Shown here in pieces: positions 17,760 to 26,427 of a DNA stretch of 64,000 nt. Under the pieces are notes generated by a model that had not been told where the DNA came from, did no database searches, and was given only the letters and a program-made list of their open reading frames with translations. The position numbers were made by a program, and so were the translations under genes. The DNA lies in NCBI GenBank assembly GCA_900470805.1, contig UCCA01000012.1:186001-250000 (forward strand), in the 5' to 3' direction. Every line of letters begins with the position of its first letter. Within the stretch, counting starts at the first letter, position 1. Source of the DNA: Hyphomicrobiales bacterium. Its GTDB lineage: Bacteria; Pseudomonadota; Alphaproteobacteria; Rhizobiales; Rhizobiaceae.

Positions 17760-18785
17760 TTAATGTTTCGTCCGCTTCTTCTGGCGGTAGACGTCGATCA
17801 CCACGGCCGCGACGATGATGCCGCCCTTGACGATCTCCTGGTAGTAGGCGTCGACACGCAGGAAGGTGAAGCCTGACGTCATGACGCCGAGGATGATGGT
17901 GCCGATGACGGTACCCGTGATGCGGCCTACGCCGCCGGTGAGCGAGGTGCCACCGATGACTGTCGCGGCGATCGCATCCAGTTCGTACATCACGCCCATG
18001 CCGGCTTGCGCGGTCTGCGCACGAGCGGCGGTAACGACGCCCGCAAGACCGGCCAGCAGGCCCGCGATCGCGTAGACCTTGATCAGGTGGGCCTCGATGT
18101 TGATACCCGAGACCCGCGCTGCCTGCACGTTGGCGCCGATGGCATAGGTGAACTTGCCGTAGCGGGTGTAGCGCAGGGCGATGTGGAAGATCAGCGCGAC
18201 AACAAGGAAGACGATGACGGGCCAGATGCCGGTGCCGATGAAATTGAACTGGTCGGTGAGGCCGGAGACCGGCTGACCCTTGGTGTACCACTTGGAGATA
18301 CCGCGCGCCGACACCATCATGCCGAGCGTGGCGATGAAAGGCGGGATCTTGGTTCTGGCGATAAGCTGACCGTTGATATAGCCGGCCGCGAGACCGATCA
18401 GCAATCCGACGCCGATCGGGATGAAGAACGGCAGATCGGTTAATTCCGGATAGAGCGCGCGGGGCCATGTGGAGGCCTGGGCGAAACTCGCCGCGATCAT
18501 CGCCGTCATGCCGACCACGGAGCCGGATGACAGGTCGATACCGCCGGTGATGATCACCTGCGTCACGCCGACGGCGATGATGCCGATGACGGAGACCTGC
18601 AGGATCATGATCGTCAGACGCTGCGAATTGAACAGGAAGCTCTGGCCGACGAAGATCCAGCCGAGGATCTCGTAGACGAGCGCAATGCCGATGAGGACGA
18701 GAAAGATGCTGAGTTCTGGCGGAACCCGGCGACGTCTCGTGCTTTTCAAGAGCGGGCCGGCCGCCTCTGCTGTCTTGGTTGTCAT
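17760..18785 (-). CDS. RbsC-type sugar/cyclitol ABC transporter permease
   Basis: A 341-residue hydrophobic permease of the BPD_transp_2 (ribose/xylose/galactose) family with eight or more membrane helices. Typical family segments are VTQVIITGGIDLSSGSVVGM near residues 70-90 and the glycine-rich VIGGTSLTGGVGRITGTVIG near 265-285. The N-terminus is cytosolic and basic. It lies between the RbsA ATPase and the oxidoreductase genes and forms the channel of the island's only complete CUT2-type transporter. Confidence 0.93.
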   Translation of the reverse strand: MTTKTAEAAGPLLKSTRRRRVPPELSIFLVLIGIALVYEILGWIFVGQSFLFNSQRLTIMILQVSVIGIIAVGVTQVIITGGIDLSSGSVVGMTAMIAASFAQASTWPRALYPELTDLPFFIPIGVGLLIGLAAGYINGQLIARTKIPPFIATLGMMVSARGISKWYTKGQPVSGLTDQFNFIGTGIWPVIVFLVVALIFHIALRYTRYGKFTYAIGANVQAARVSGINIEAHLIKVYAIAGLLAGLAGVVTAARAQTAQAGMGVMYELDAIAATVIGGTSLTGGVGRITGTVIGTIILGVMTSGFTFLRVDAYYQEIVKGGIIVAAVVIDVYRQKKRTKH

Positions 18786-18821
18786 TGAAACCTCCCTTGG
18801 ACAATCGAAACCCGCACGCAG

Positions 18822-20363
18822 CTACTGCGCGGCGAGCTCCATCACCTTGATCTGTGTTGCTTCGTCGCGATTGAGGAAACCGGTGACCCGTCCTTCATGC
18901 ATGACCATGATGCGGTCGCTCATGCCGAGGACCTCGGGCATCTCGGACGAGATCATCACGACGGCGACGCCCCTGCGCGCCATTTCGGTGACGAGGCGAT
19001 GGATTTCCGCCTTGGCGCCGACATCAATGCCGCGCGTCGGTTCGTCGAGAATGAGGATCTTTGGGTTGGTCAGCATCCAGCGGCCGATAAGCGCTTTCTG
19101 CTGGTTGCCACCCGACAGGTTCTCGATGCGCTCGTAGAGGTTGGGCGTCTTGACGCGAAGCTGCTTCGCCATCGCCTCGCAGGCGTCCTCTATGGCGCTC
19201 TCCTGCACAAAGCCGGCCTTGACGAACTTGTCCTGCAGCACCGCGATCTGCATGTTCTCGAGGATGTTCAGGACCAGAAGACAGCCCGTGTCCTTGCGAT
19301 CTTCGGTGAGAAACGCCAGACCGTGCTGGATCGCGACCGTCGGCGACTTGATGTCCACCTGCTTGCCGAAGAGCTCGATCGTTCCGGCCTTCGCCGGCGT
19401 CACGCCGAACACTGTCTCGGCCACGTTCGAGCGACCGGAGCCGACGAGGCCGGCGACACCGAGGATTTCGCCTGCGCGAACCTCGAACGAGACATCGCGG
19501 AAGAAGCGTCCATCGCTCAGCCCCTTGACCGACAGCACGACATCGCCGATCGGAACCTCTTCCTTCGGAAACATCTGGGTGATCTCGCGGCCCACCATCA
19601 TGCGGATGATGTCGTCGCGGGTGACGTCAGTCGATGCGTGCGTGCCGATATACTTGCCGTCGCGGAACACGGAGAACTCGTCGGCGATCTCGAACAACTC
19701 GTTCATCTTATGGGTGATGTAGACGATGCCGATGCCCTGGGCCTTCAGGTCCCGGATGATCTGGAAAAGATGGGCAACCTCGCGCTCGGTCAACGCCGAT
19801 GTCGGCTCGTCCATGATCAGGACGTCGGACTTATAGGAAACCGCCTTGGCGATCTCGACCATCTGCCGGTTCGCCACCGACAGCTCGCGGACCTCGATCT
19901 CAGGATCGATTGAGATGTTCAGCCGCCGAAGCAGCTCTTCCGTCATCCGGCGCATGGCGCCGTGATCGACGAAACCGAAGCGGTTCTTTGGCTCGCGGCG
20001 GATCCAGATGTTCTCGGCAACCGTCATGAACGGCATCAGGTTCAGTTCCTGATGGATCATCGCAATGCCGTTTTCCAATGCGTCCAGCGGCGATTTCAGC
20101 TGGATCTCAACGCCCTTGAGACAGACCTCGCCCTTGTCAGGCGTATAGATGCCGGCAAGCACCTTCATCAGGGTCGACTTGCCCGCGCCGTTCTCACCCA
20201 TAAGCGCATGCACGGAGCCGCGCTTCAGGCGAAACTGCACGTCGTCAAGAGCGACAACACCCGGAAATTCCTTGCGGACACCTTCTGCGCTTAAAAGAAA
20301 CTCGGCATTCGGCACTGCACCACTGGCGCGCACGGCTGCCATCGTCGATGGACTGACCACCAT
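18822..20363 (-). CDS. RbsA-type sugar/cyclitol ABC transporter ATP-binding protein
   Basis: A 513-residue protein with two tandem ATPase domains, as in RbsA/MglA. The first domain has an intact Walker A (GENGAGKST, near residue 57), a signature near [15 protein letters not shown] and Walker [12 protein letters not shown]. The second has the degenerate Walker A (GLVGSGRSN) usual for this family, signature NLSGGNQQK and [22 protein letters not shown] precedes the ATG. It follows the binding-protein gene after a strong hairpin. Confidence 0.94.
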   Translation of the reverse strand: MVVSPSTMAAVRASGAVPNAEFLLSAEGVRKEFPGVVALDDVQFRLKRGSVHALMGENGAGKSTLMKVLAGIYTPDKGEVCLKGVEIQLKSPLDALENGIAMIHQELNLMPFMTVAENIWIRREPKNRFGFVDHGAMRRMTEELLRRLNISIDPEIEVRELSVANRQMVEIAKAVSYKSDVLIMDEPTSALTEREVAHLFQIIRDLKAQGIGIVYITHKMNELFEIADEFSVFRDGKYIGTHASTDVTRDDIIRMMVGREITQMFPKEEVPIGDVVLSVKGLSDGRFFRDVSFEVRAGEILGVAGLVGSGRSNVAETVFGVTPAKAGTIELFGKQVDIKSPTVAIQHGLAFLTEDRKDTGCLLVLNILENMQIAVLQDKFVKAGFVQESAIEDACEAMAKQLRVKTPNLYERIENLSGGNQQKALIGRWMLTNPKILILDEPTRGIDVGAKAEIHRLVTEMARRGVAVVMISSEMPEVLGMSDRIMVMHEGRVTGFLNRDEATQIKVMELAAQ

Positions 20364-20394
20364 AGCTCATCCTCCCTGATCCACTTGCAGTCGA

Positions 20395-20421
20395 TGTGTG
20401 CGGGGACTATCCCCGCACACA
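20395..20421 (-). other. Strong stem-loop between binding-protein and ATPase genes
   Basis: A perfect 12-bp stem, TGTGTGCGGGGA (20395-20406) with TCCCCGCACACA (20410-20421), and a 3-nt loop, starting 10 bp after the stop of the binding-protein gene. There is no T-run, so it probably stabilises the 3' end of the binding-protein message and lowers expression of the downstream genes. Confidence 0.65.
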
Positions 20422-20431
20422 GATGACAGCG

Positions 20432-21361
20432 TCAGTTCTTGGAAGCGAAGTCCTTGACGTTTTCAGGCGTGACCAGCTGGAAGGGGATGTAGACCTTCTT
20501 TTCGATCTTCTCGCCCTTTGCGAGCTTCAGAGCCGCGTCGATCGAGCCCTTGCCCTGGCCGGCGGCGTCCTGGAACACCGTCACGTCGAGGTCGCCCGCC
20601 TGCATCGCCGCAAGCGCGTCCTGGGTGGCGTCGATGCCGCCGACGACGACCGACTTCATGTCCTTGCCGGCGGCCTTCAGCGCCTGGATGGCGCCGATTG
20701 CCATCTCGTCGTTGTTGGAGATCACGGCGTCGAACTCGACACCGCTGGACAGCCAGTTGGCCATCAGGTCGGAGCCCTGTGTGCGGTCCCAGTTGCCGGT
20801 CTGCTCTTCGACGATCTGGATGCCCTTGCATTCATCCGTCTTGATGACGTCGTGGATGTCCTGCGTGCGCATGCGGGCTGCCTGGTTGGACAGTTCACCC
20901 ATGATCACCACGGCCTTGCCCTTGCCACCCAGCAGACGGCAGACTTCCTTGGTCTGGAGCGTACCGGATTCCTGCTCGTTCGAAGCGACGAAGGCCTGCT
21001 TTTCCGGAAGCGTGTCGACATTCACAGGCTGGCGGTTGACGTAGACCAGCGGAATGCCGGCATCGGCCGCAAGCTTCGACATGGCAGCCGTTGCGTCGGT
21101 GTCGACAGGATTGACGACTATCGCATCGACCTTCGATGCGATGAAGTTCTGGATCTGGCTCTGCTGCTTGGAGACGTCATTCTGAGCGTCTTCGATCTGC
21201 AGGGAAACACCGTTCAGCGTCTTGGCATAATCGCTCATGCCGTTGCGCAGGACGGTCAGAAAGTTGTCGTCGAACTTGGCGATCGATACGCCGACCGTCT
21301 CGGCATGTGCAGCCGTCGACAGAGCGAGCATCATTGTCGCTCCCAGGATAAGCTTCTTCAT
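20432..21361 (-). CDS. RbsB/MocB-type periplasmic binding protein
   Basis: A 309-residue periplasmic binding protein (Peripla_BP_4). The signal peptide is MKKLILGATMMLALSTAAHA, with cleavage before ETVGVS. The start at 21361 has GAGGAG 8 bp upstream; a longer in-frame leader is not signal-peptide-like. It is the binding protein of the RbsA-RbsC system encoded downstream, and a full-length paralogue of the orphan binding protein at 13853-14794. By analogy with MocB of rhizobial rhizopine clusters it could bind an inosamine or inositol derivative (inference). Confidence 0.9.
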   Translation of the reverse strand: MKKLILGATMMLALSTAAHAETVGVSIAKFDDNFLTVLRNGMSDYAKTLNGVSLQIEDAQNDVSKQQSQIQNFIASKVDAIVVNPVDTDATAAMSKLAADAGIPLVYVNRQPVNVDTLPEKQAFVASNEQESGTLQTKEVCRLLGGKGKAVVIMGELSNQAARMRTQDIHDVIKTDECKGIQIVEEQTGNWDRTQGSDLMANWLSSGVEFDAVISNNDEMAIGAIQALKAAGKDMKSVVVGGIDATQDALAAMQAGDLDVTVFQDAAGQGKGSIDAALKLAKGEKIEKKVYIPFQLVTPENVKDFASKN

Positions 21362-21485
21362 TTTATTCTCCTCCTCAAGATGGTGTCCGGCTGCACCCTC
21401 CTCACGCCGGAACTCCCCGGCACCCGCCGGAAAGTCAAACACGCACTGCTTAGTTAATGAAACAAATAAACCGTCCAATCAATTC

Positions 21486-21505
21486 AATGGAATATTCATT
21501 CCATT
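21486..21505. promoter_or_regulatory. 20-bp perfect palindrome upstream of the binding-protein gene
   Basis: AATGGAAT (21486-21493), a 4-bp centre and ATTCCATT (21498-21505) form a perfect inverted repeat in an AT-rich part of the 231-bp gap between the MocC-like and binding-protein genes, about 125 bp upstream of the latter's start. It is a good candidate operator for one of the two LacI proteins. This half-site is different from the ATGATS type, so a separate regulator may be involved. Confidence 0.5.
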
Positions 21506-21592
21506 TAATTTTCACGAGGTCAAGACGTTTATGTGGTGCGCCTTAAATGAGCGGCGCACCGTTCTCTGGACGACCGAACGCGCGACGGGACG

Positions 21593-22408
21593 TCAGCCGG
21601 CGCTGTGCCGGATGAAAGCTATGCTGTCCCCGATCGTCTTTGCCGGGTTAGTAGCGTCATGAACCTCGGCGGCAAACGGCTCGAAGGAACAACGCCCTTT
21701 GAAGCCGAGGTCCCGCAGAGCGCGGATCTGCTCTACATTGGCGATGCGGTCGGCTGCGCCGACAAGCACACGGTGCGAATCGCGCATATCGGGGACGCCG
21801 ATCGCCGGATCCTCGACGCCCGAGATGTGAACCAGCCCGGTCATATCGGGATACAGCTTCTCTTCGCCGGCGAGATGATGGTGAAAGGTGTCGTGAACGA
21901 GCTTGAAGGAACGCTCGGCGGAAAGATCCTTGATGGCCTCGACCGCTTCCGTCTTGGAGCGCAGCGCACAGCTTTCGAAGCCGAGCGGCTCGACAAGACC
22001 TATCACGCCCGCCTCTTCCAGCATCGGACGCAGTGCCGAAAGCGAGCGACGCAAGTTCTGGGCTCGCTCCTGCCTGTCCAAACCCGTCCCATCATTGGTC
22101 GGCACCAACACCAATGCTTCCGCGCCGGAGCGCTTAGCGTAATCGATAAGCTGCCTGGCTTCCTCGGCACGCGCATCGTTCCATTCGTTGAAGCGCTGGA
22201 GGGCGTTGATGGAAATGATCCGCAGGCCGTGCCGCGCGGCTTCGGCCTTGATCGTCTCCGGCGGTGTGCCATCGATGATGGCGTTGCCAGCCAGATCGTT
22301 GCGGATCTCGACCGCTTCACAGCCGAGCGACTTGGCCAAGGCAAAGAAATCGGGAATCGAAAGCTTGGGAGCGCTCATATGATTGAGCGCGAACTGGATG
22401 CTGGACAT
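21593..22408 (-). CDS. MocC/IolI-like TIM-barrel isomerase
   Basis: A 271-residue xylose-isomerase-like TIM-barrel protein. Metal-ligand-type residues are in LVEPLGFES (Glu), LVHDTFHHH (Asp/His), HISGVED and CSFEPFA (Glu), the four classical positions in this superfamily. The first conserved segment is GCEAVEIRNDL. AGGAGG lies close to the ATG. Relatives include IolI and IolE of inositol catabolism and MocC of rhizopine catabolism. It is the first gene of a minus-strand unit leading into the transporter genes, so it probably processes the imported cyclitol. Confidence 0.82.
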   Translation of the reverse strand: MSSIQFALNHMSAPKLSIPDFFALAKSLGCEAVEIRNDLAGNAIIDGTPPETIKAEAARHGLRIISINALQRFNEWNDARAEEARQLIDYAKRSGAEALVLVPTNDGTGLDRQERAQNLRRSLSALRPMLEEAGVIGLVEPLGFESCALRSKTEAVEAIKDLSAERSFKLVHDTFHHHLAGEEKLYPDMTGLVHISGVEDPAIGVPDMRDSHRVLVGAADRIANVEQIRALRDLGFKGRCSFEPFAAEVHDATNPAKTIGDSIAFIRHSAG

Positions 22409-22533
22409 TGAAACTCCTCCTCATCCGCAAAAGCGGACACTGCCATACGCTCCAGCTATTACAGCAATTTCAGAGGCAACGCAGGCGGAACGCAGAGGCA
22501 AGCTCATCATTCGTGATGTATTCCGTAGGCGAT

Positions 22534-22551
22534 ATGATGCGATTACATCAT
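22534..22551. promoter_or_regulatory. 18-bp palindrome ATGATG-N6-CATCAT, candidate LacI operator
   Basis: This perfect 6-bp-arm inverted repeat lies between the LacI stop (22559) and the MocC-like start (22408), 126-143 bp upstream of that start. It shares arms and spacing with the element at 16364-16381. An overlapping inverted repeat TGATGTA (22514-22520) and TACATCA (22544-22550) uses half-sites that recur in the LacI/mocD gap. Confidence 0.55.
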
Positions 22552-22558
22552 TTTTAGC

Positions 22559-23587
22559 TTAGATGTTCTCTGCAATATGGATGTCGAACGGCAGGAAGAA
22601 TTGCCCTGGTACAGCCGCTTCGCCGTTTTCGATCGCAGACGTCATGAGTGTCATCAACTCCTTGCACAAGGCAGGAAGTGGCGTCCCGAGCGCCATCGTC
22701 ACCGTATTGTCGGCGAGACCGGCCTTGCTCTCTGGGGTCAACTCGTTGACGACAAGAACGATCTTTCCGCCAAAACCCTCCTCCCGAACAGCGGAGATCG
22801 CGCCCTCCATGCCGCCACCGCAGACATAAAGGCCGATGAGATCGGGATGCTTGTGGAGGATATTGATCGTCGCCTCATGGGTAATTTCTTCCGCGTCGAG
22901 ATTGATCAGCGTGTCGAGCACCTCGAACTCAGGCGCATTCTCGCGCAGGTAGGACCGGAAGCCGATCTCGCGCAACTCGTGACCATGAAACCGATGACTG
23001 CCGACAAAAAGGGCGATCTTGCCCGGTCGGGGCGCCGTCTTCGCAATCGTCCAGGCAGCCGTGCGCCCGACCTTGCGATTGTTGAGGCCGACATAGCCCT
23101 CCCGCACGCCGGCCGCGAAATCGGATAGAAGCGAGAAAACGGGGATGCCTTTCTCCTTAAGTTCCTCGACGACGGTGGTGACGGCGGGATAGTCGGGACC
23201 AACCAGGGCAACGGCCTGGTTGCGCACCGCCAAGGCCTTGAGTTTTTCGCTGATCGCCGCCGGAGTGCTTGCCGGTGCGAACTCGATCTGTGGCTGGATG
23301 CGCGCGGTCGTGACAGACCGCGCCGCAGCCTCGATCTCTTTCGCAAAGCTTTGATAGAAAGCTTGCATCGGCTTCTGCAGCAGGAAGGCAAGCTTGTACT
23401 GCGGGAGATCTTCAAAGACCCGCTGCCGGATCAGCCCGACCGCGTGATAGCCGATCGACTGCGCAGCGTCGTAGACCCGTCTGGCCGTCTCCTCACGAAC
23501 CTTGTGGCGCCCATTCAACACGCGATCCACGGTCGCGGCACTGACGCCGGAGACGCGGGCAAGATCGGCAATGGTTGGACGTCGCAT
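22559..23587 (-). CDS. LacI-family transcriptional regulator, divergent from mocD
   Basis: A 342-residue regulator. The N-terminal helix-turn-helix is RPTIADLARVSGVSAATVDR followed by VLNGRHKV; the rest is a periplasmic-binding-protein-like sensor (Peripla_BP_4). The start at 23587 has AGGAG upstream and puts the DNA-binding domain at the very N-terminus, as is normal. It is divergent from the mocDEF operon across 147 bp and co-directional with the MocC/transporter unit, well placed to control both. The predicted effector is the imported cyclitol (inference). Confidence 0.88.
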   Translation of the reverse strand: MRRPTIADLARVSGVSAATVDRVLNGRHKVREETARRVYDAAQSIGYHAVGLIRQRVFEDLPQYKLAFLLQKPMQAFYQSFAKEIEAAARSVTTARIQPQIEFAPASTPAAISEKLKALAVRNQAVALVGPDYPAVTTVVEELKEKGIPVFSLLSDFAAGVREGYVGLNNRKVGRTAAWTIAKTAPRPGKIALFVGSHRFHGHELREIGFRSYLRENAPEFEVLDTLINLDAEEITHEATINILHKHPDLIGLYVCGGGMEGAISAVREEGFGGKIVLVVNELTPESKAGLADNTVTMALGTPLPALCKELMTLMTSAIENGEAAVPGQFFLPFDIHIAENI

Positions 23588-23734
23588 CGATCGCTCCTGA
23601 CATTTCACATCAACAAATGACTGTATATGATGATGTGTTTTGATAGATTATTGCAAGACTGCATTGAGCACTTCCTGATGTCAACATATCTTGCTGGCAG
23701 CCGGCGGGTATGGAGGCCGGGTTGGGAGGCAGGA
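23588..23734. promoter_or_regulatory. Divergent promoter region LacI/mocD with repeated TGATGT half-sites
   Basis: This gap is AT-rich. CACATCA (23606-23612) and TGATGTG (23631-23637) form an inverted repeat with an 18-bp spacer; another TGATGT occurs at 23676-23681. The same half-site occurs in the MocC-like promoter (22514 and 22544). GGGAGG ahead of the mocD ATG is the ribosome binding site. Confidence 0.45.
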
Positions 23735-24823
23735 ATGACGACACAGGCGTCGAAGCGCGATTACAGTCTGCTGGGCGAAAGCGGCCGCACGGCCGTGGAG
23801 ACCGGACTGGCCGCGGCGGAATGGTATCACACGGATGTTCCGCGCAAGGAGATGAAGGCTCTGATGCAGCGCTCCGACACGCCGGCGATCCGGGACACGG
23901 CAATCTGGCTCGGCAGCATGCTGGTGCTCGCGGCACTTGGAACGTATTTCTGGGGCTCGTGGATCTGTATCCCGTTCTTCCTGGCCTATGGCGTACTCTA
24001 CGGCTCGGCATCCGACAGCCGCTGGCACGAATGCGGCCATGGGACTGCCTTCAAGACGCGCTGGATGAACGATGCGGTGTATCAGATCGCCTGCTTCATG
24101 ATCATGCGCAATCCGGTGACCTGGCGGTGGAGCCATACGCGCCACCACACGGATACCGTCATTGTCGGGCGCGATCCCGAGATCGCGGTGATGCGTCCGC
24201 CGGACCTGCTGCGTCTCGTCCTCAATTTCTTCGGCCTGCTCGACGCCTATCACGCGATGATCGATATGGTGCGCAACGCCGTCGGCATCATCAGCGCGGA
24301 AGAGAAGACATTCGTTCCCGACAGCGAGCAGCCACGCGCCATCCGCATCGCCCGGATCTGGCTGGTCATCTATCTCGCGACGATTGCCACCGCCATCACA
24401 TTGGGTTCCTGGCTGCCTCTGGTCCTGATCGGCCTTCCCCGGCTCTACGGCGCATGGCACCACGTCATGAGCGGCCTGCTGCAGCACGGCGGCCTTGCGG
24501 ACAACGTCATCGACCACCGGCTCAACAGCCGTACCGTCTACATGAACCCGATCAGCCGGTTCATTTACTGGAACATGAACTATCACGTGGAGCATCACAT
24601 GTTCCCGATGGTGCCCTACCACGCTCTTCCGCGGCTACACGCGATGATCAAGCACGACCTGCCCACGCCCAATCCATCCATCTGGTCGGGGTTTCGCGAG
24701 ATGGTTCCAGCGTTTCTCCGACAGCTTCGCAACGAGGACTATTTCCTGAAGCGCGAGCTGCCACCGACGGCGCGGCCGTATCGCGAAGAGTTTCACGCCG
24801 AGCTGGCTCCGGCCGCGCAATAG
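23735..24823 (+). CDS. mocD: MocD-like di-iron oxygenase (fatty acid desaturase superfamily)
   Basis: A 362-residue membrane protein with hydrophobic pairs at about residues 55-90 and 195-220. Three histidine boxes for a di-iron centre are present: HECGH (98-102), HTRHH (134-138) and HVEHH (284-288). The ATG at 23735 was chosen for its GGGAGG site; upstream in-frame codons give a non-conserved leader. In rhizobial rhizopine catabolism, MocD with MocE and MocF is described as the oxygenase system that removes the O-methyl group of 3-O-methyl-scyllo-inosamine. The next two genes encode exactly those partners. An ordinary lipid desaturase is the alternative, but the dedicated ferredoxin and reductase argue against it. 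Confidence 0.8.
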   Translation: MTTQASKRDYSLLGESGRTAVETGLAAAEWYHTDVPRKEMKALMQRSDTPAIRDTAIWLGSMLVLAALGTYFWGSWICIPFFLAYGVLYGSASDSRWHECGHGTAFKTRWMNDAVYQIACFMIMRNPVTWRWSHTRHHTDTVIVGRDPEIAVMRPPDLLRLVLNFFGLLDAYHAMIDMVRNAVGIISAEEKTFVPDSEQPRAIRIARIWLVIYLATIATAITLGSWLPLVLIGLPRLYGAWHHVMSGLLQHGGLADNVIDHRLNSRTVYMNPISRFIYWNMNYHVEHHMFPMVPYHALPRLHAMIKHDLPTPNPSIWSGFREMVPAFLRQLRNEDYFLKRELPPTARPYREEFHAELAPAAQ

Positions 24824-24846
24824 AATGACATGAGAGGGAGGACGAC

Positions 24847-25161
24847 ATGAGCGACAATTGGGTAGAAGTCTGCGCCAAGGACGACATCGACGAAGAGGAC
24901 GTCATCCGCTTCGATCACGCCGGACGTACGTTCGCGGTCTACCGCAGCCCGGACGACGCCTTCTTCGCGACGGATGGCCTGTGCACGCACGAGAAGATCC
25001 ATCTCGCCGACGGTCTGGTGATGGATGACATCATCGAGTGTCCGAAACACAACGGCCGCTTCAGCTACAAGACCGGCGAAGCCAAAGGCGCGCCCGTCTG
25101 CGTCGACCTGAAGACCTACCCGGTCAAGGTCGAAGACGGCTCCGTCTTCATTTCCATCTAA
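24847..25161 (+). CDS. mocE: MocE-type Rieske ferredoxin
   Basis: A 104-residue [2Fe-2S] Rieske protein with ligands Cys46-x-His48 and Cys65-x2-His68 (CTHE and CPKHNG). It transfers electrons from the MocF-type reductase to the MocD-type oxygenase. It lies 23 bp after mocD, with GAGGGAGG before the ATG, and 10 bp before the reductase gene, so the three are one transcription unit. It is paralogous to the ferredoxin at 14870-15181. Confidence 0.9.
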   Translation: MSDNWVEVCAKDDIDEEDVIRFDHAGRTFAVYRSPDDAFFATDGLCTHEKIHLADGLVMDDIIECPKHNGRFSYKTGEAKGAPVCVDLKTYPVKVEDGSVFISI

Positions 25162-25171
25162 GGACCGCCCG

Positions 25172-26398
25172 ATGTCTCACTTTGTCATTGTCGGCGCCGG
25201 CGAATGCGGCGCGCGGGCAGCCTGGGCACTACGCGAAAAGGGGTTTGACGGCGCCATCACGCTGATCGGCGAGGAAGCGCTGCCGCCCTACGAGCGACCG
25301 CCGCTGTCGAAAGCGGCGATTGGCGAGGCCCTCGAGCCGAAATTCGTCGCAGAGAGGAATCGATATGCGGAGGAGCGCATCGACCTCATGACGGGCGTGA
25401 GCGTCGATGCGCTCGATGTCGCGACGAAACAGTTGTCGCTTTCCGATGGCAGCGTGCTTGCCTATGACAAGCTGCTACTGGCGACCGGGGCGAGAGCGCG
25501 CGCGTTTCCGGGTGTTCCGATGGACAGTCAGTCCATCCGCATGCTGCGCACCCATGCCGATGCGCTGGCACTTCGTGCCGCAATGCTGCCCGGCAAGCAT
25601 ATCGCCATTATCGGCGGCGGGTTCATCGGGCTGGAGCTGGCAGCGACTGCGCGCATGCTCGGTGTTCACGTCACTGTTGTCGAGGGGCTGGAGAGGGTGC
25701 TGAAGCGCGGCGTCCCTCAGGAGATCGCCGATGCGGTCGCGGCAAAACATCGCCTTGAGGGCGTGGACGTCAGATGCGGGGTCGCAATTGAATCCCTGAC
25801 AGATGACGCGGGCAAGGCGACAGTCCGCCTCGCCGATGGTGACGTTCTCGGGGTCGATCTGGCGCTTGTGGGCATAGGCGCGGTGCCCAATACCCAGCTG
25901 GCCGAGCGCGCGGGGCTTCGGATTGAAAACGGCATTGCCGTCGATCAACGGCTGCGTACATCCGCGCCCGACGTCTACGCCGCCGGAGACTGCTGCTCGT
26001 TTCCGCTGCATCTCTATGGTGGCCGGCGCGTGAGGCTGGAATCCTGGCGCAATGCGCAGGAACAAGGCGGCCTCGCTGCGGCCAATATGCTGGGCGGCGA
26101 CCAGACAATCGCTGCCGTGCCGTGGTTCTGGTCCGACCAGTACGACATGTGCCTGCAGATCGCCGGGCTTTCGGACGGCGCCGTACATCACCTGCGCCGC
26201 GATCTCGGCAACAACGCCTTTATCATTTTTCACCTTGATGCCGATGGTCGTCTTCTGGCGGCAAGTGGTATTGGCCCGGGCAACGCCGTGGCGCGCGATA
26301 TCCGGCTCGCCGAAATGCTGATCGCTGCGGGTGCCCGCCCTGACCCGGATGCCTTGGCTTCTCCAGGCATCAAGCTGAAATCCCTTCTTGCCGCCTGA
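25172..26398 (+). CDS. mocF: MocF-type ferredoxin reductase
   Basis: A 408-residue FAD- and NAD(P)H-binding protein. Motifs are FVIVGAGECGARAAW at the N-terminus (FAD), IAIIGGGFIGLELAATARML near residues 146-165 (NAD(P)H) and DVYAAGDCCSF near 270 (FAD). A C-terminal reductase domain ends in IKLKSLLAA. The paralogue at 12584-13795 shares the GAGECG variant of the dinucleotide motif. It supplies electrons to MocE. AAGGAC precedes the ATG. Confidence 0.88.
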   Translation: MSHFVIVGAGECGARAAWALREKGFDGAITLIGEEALPPYERPPLSKAAIGEALEPKFVAERNRYAEERIDLMTGVSVDALDVATKQLSLSDGSVLAYDKLLLATGARARAFPGVPMDSQSIRMLRTHADALALRAAMLPGKHIAIIGGGFIGLELAATARMLGVHVTVVEGLERVLKRGVPQEIADAVAAKHRLEGVDVRCGVAIESLTDDAGKATVRLADGDVLGVDLALVGIGAVPNTQLAERAGLRIENGIAVDQRLRTSAPDVYAAGDCCSFPLHLYGGRRVRLESWRNAQEQGGLAAANMLGGDQTIAAVPWFWSDQYDMCLQIAGLSDGAVHHLRRDLGNNAFIIFHLDADGRLLAASGIGPGNAVARDIRLAEMLIAAGARPDPDALASPGIKLKSLLAA

Positions 26399-26427
26399 GC
26401 GGCATCCCATATTGAAAGGACAATCCG

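Noticed and set aside
23735..24823. MocD-type gene as an ordinary membrane lipid desaturase
   Set aside because: The histidine boxes alone would allow this, but a dedicated Rieske ferredoxin and reductase in the same operon, with transporter and cyclitol-type enzymes around, fit the MocDEF system better. It is kept as the alternative.
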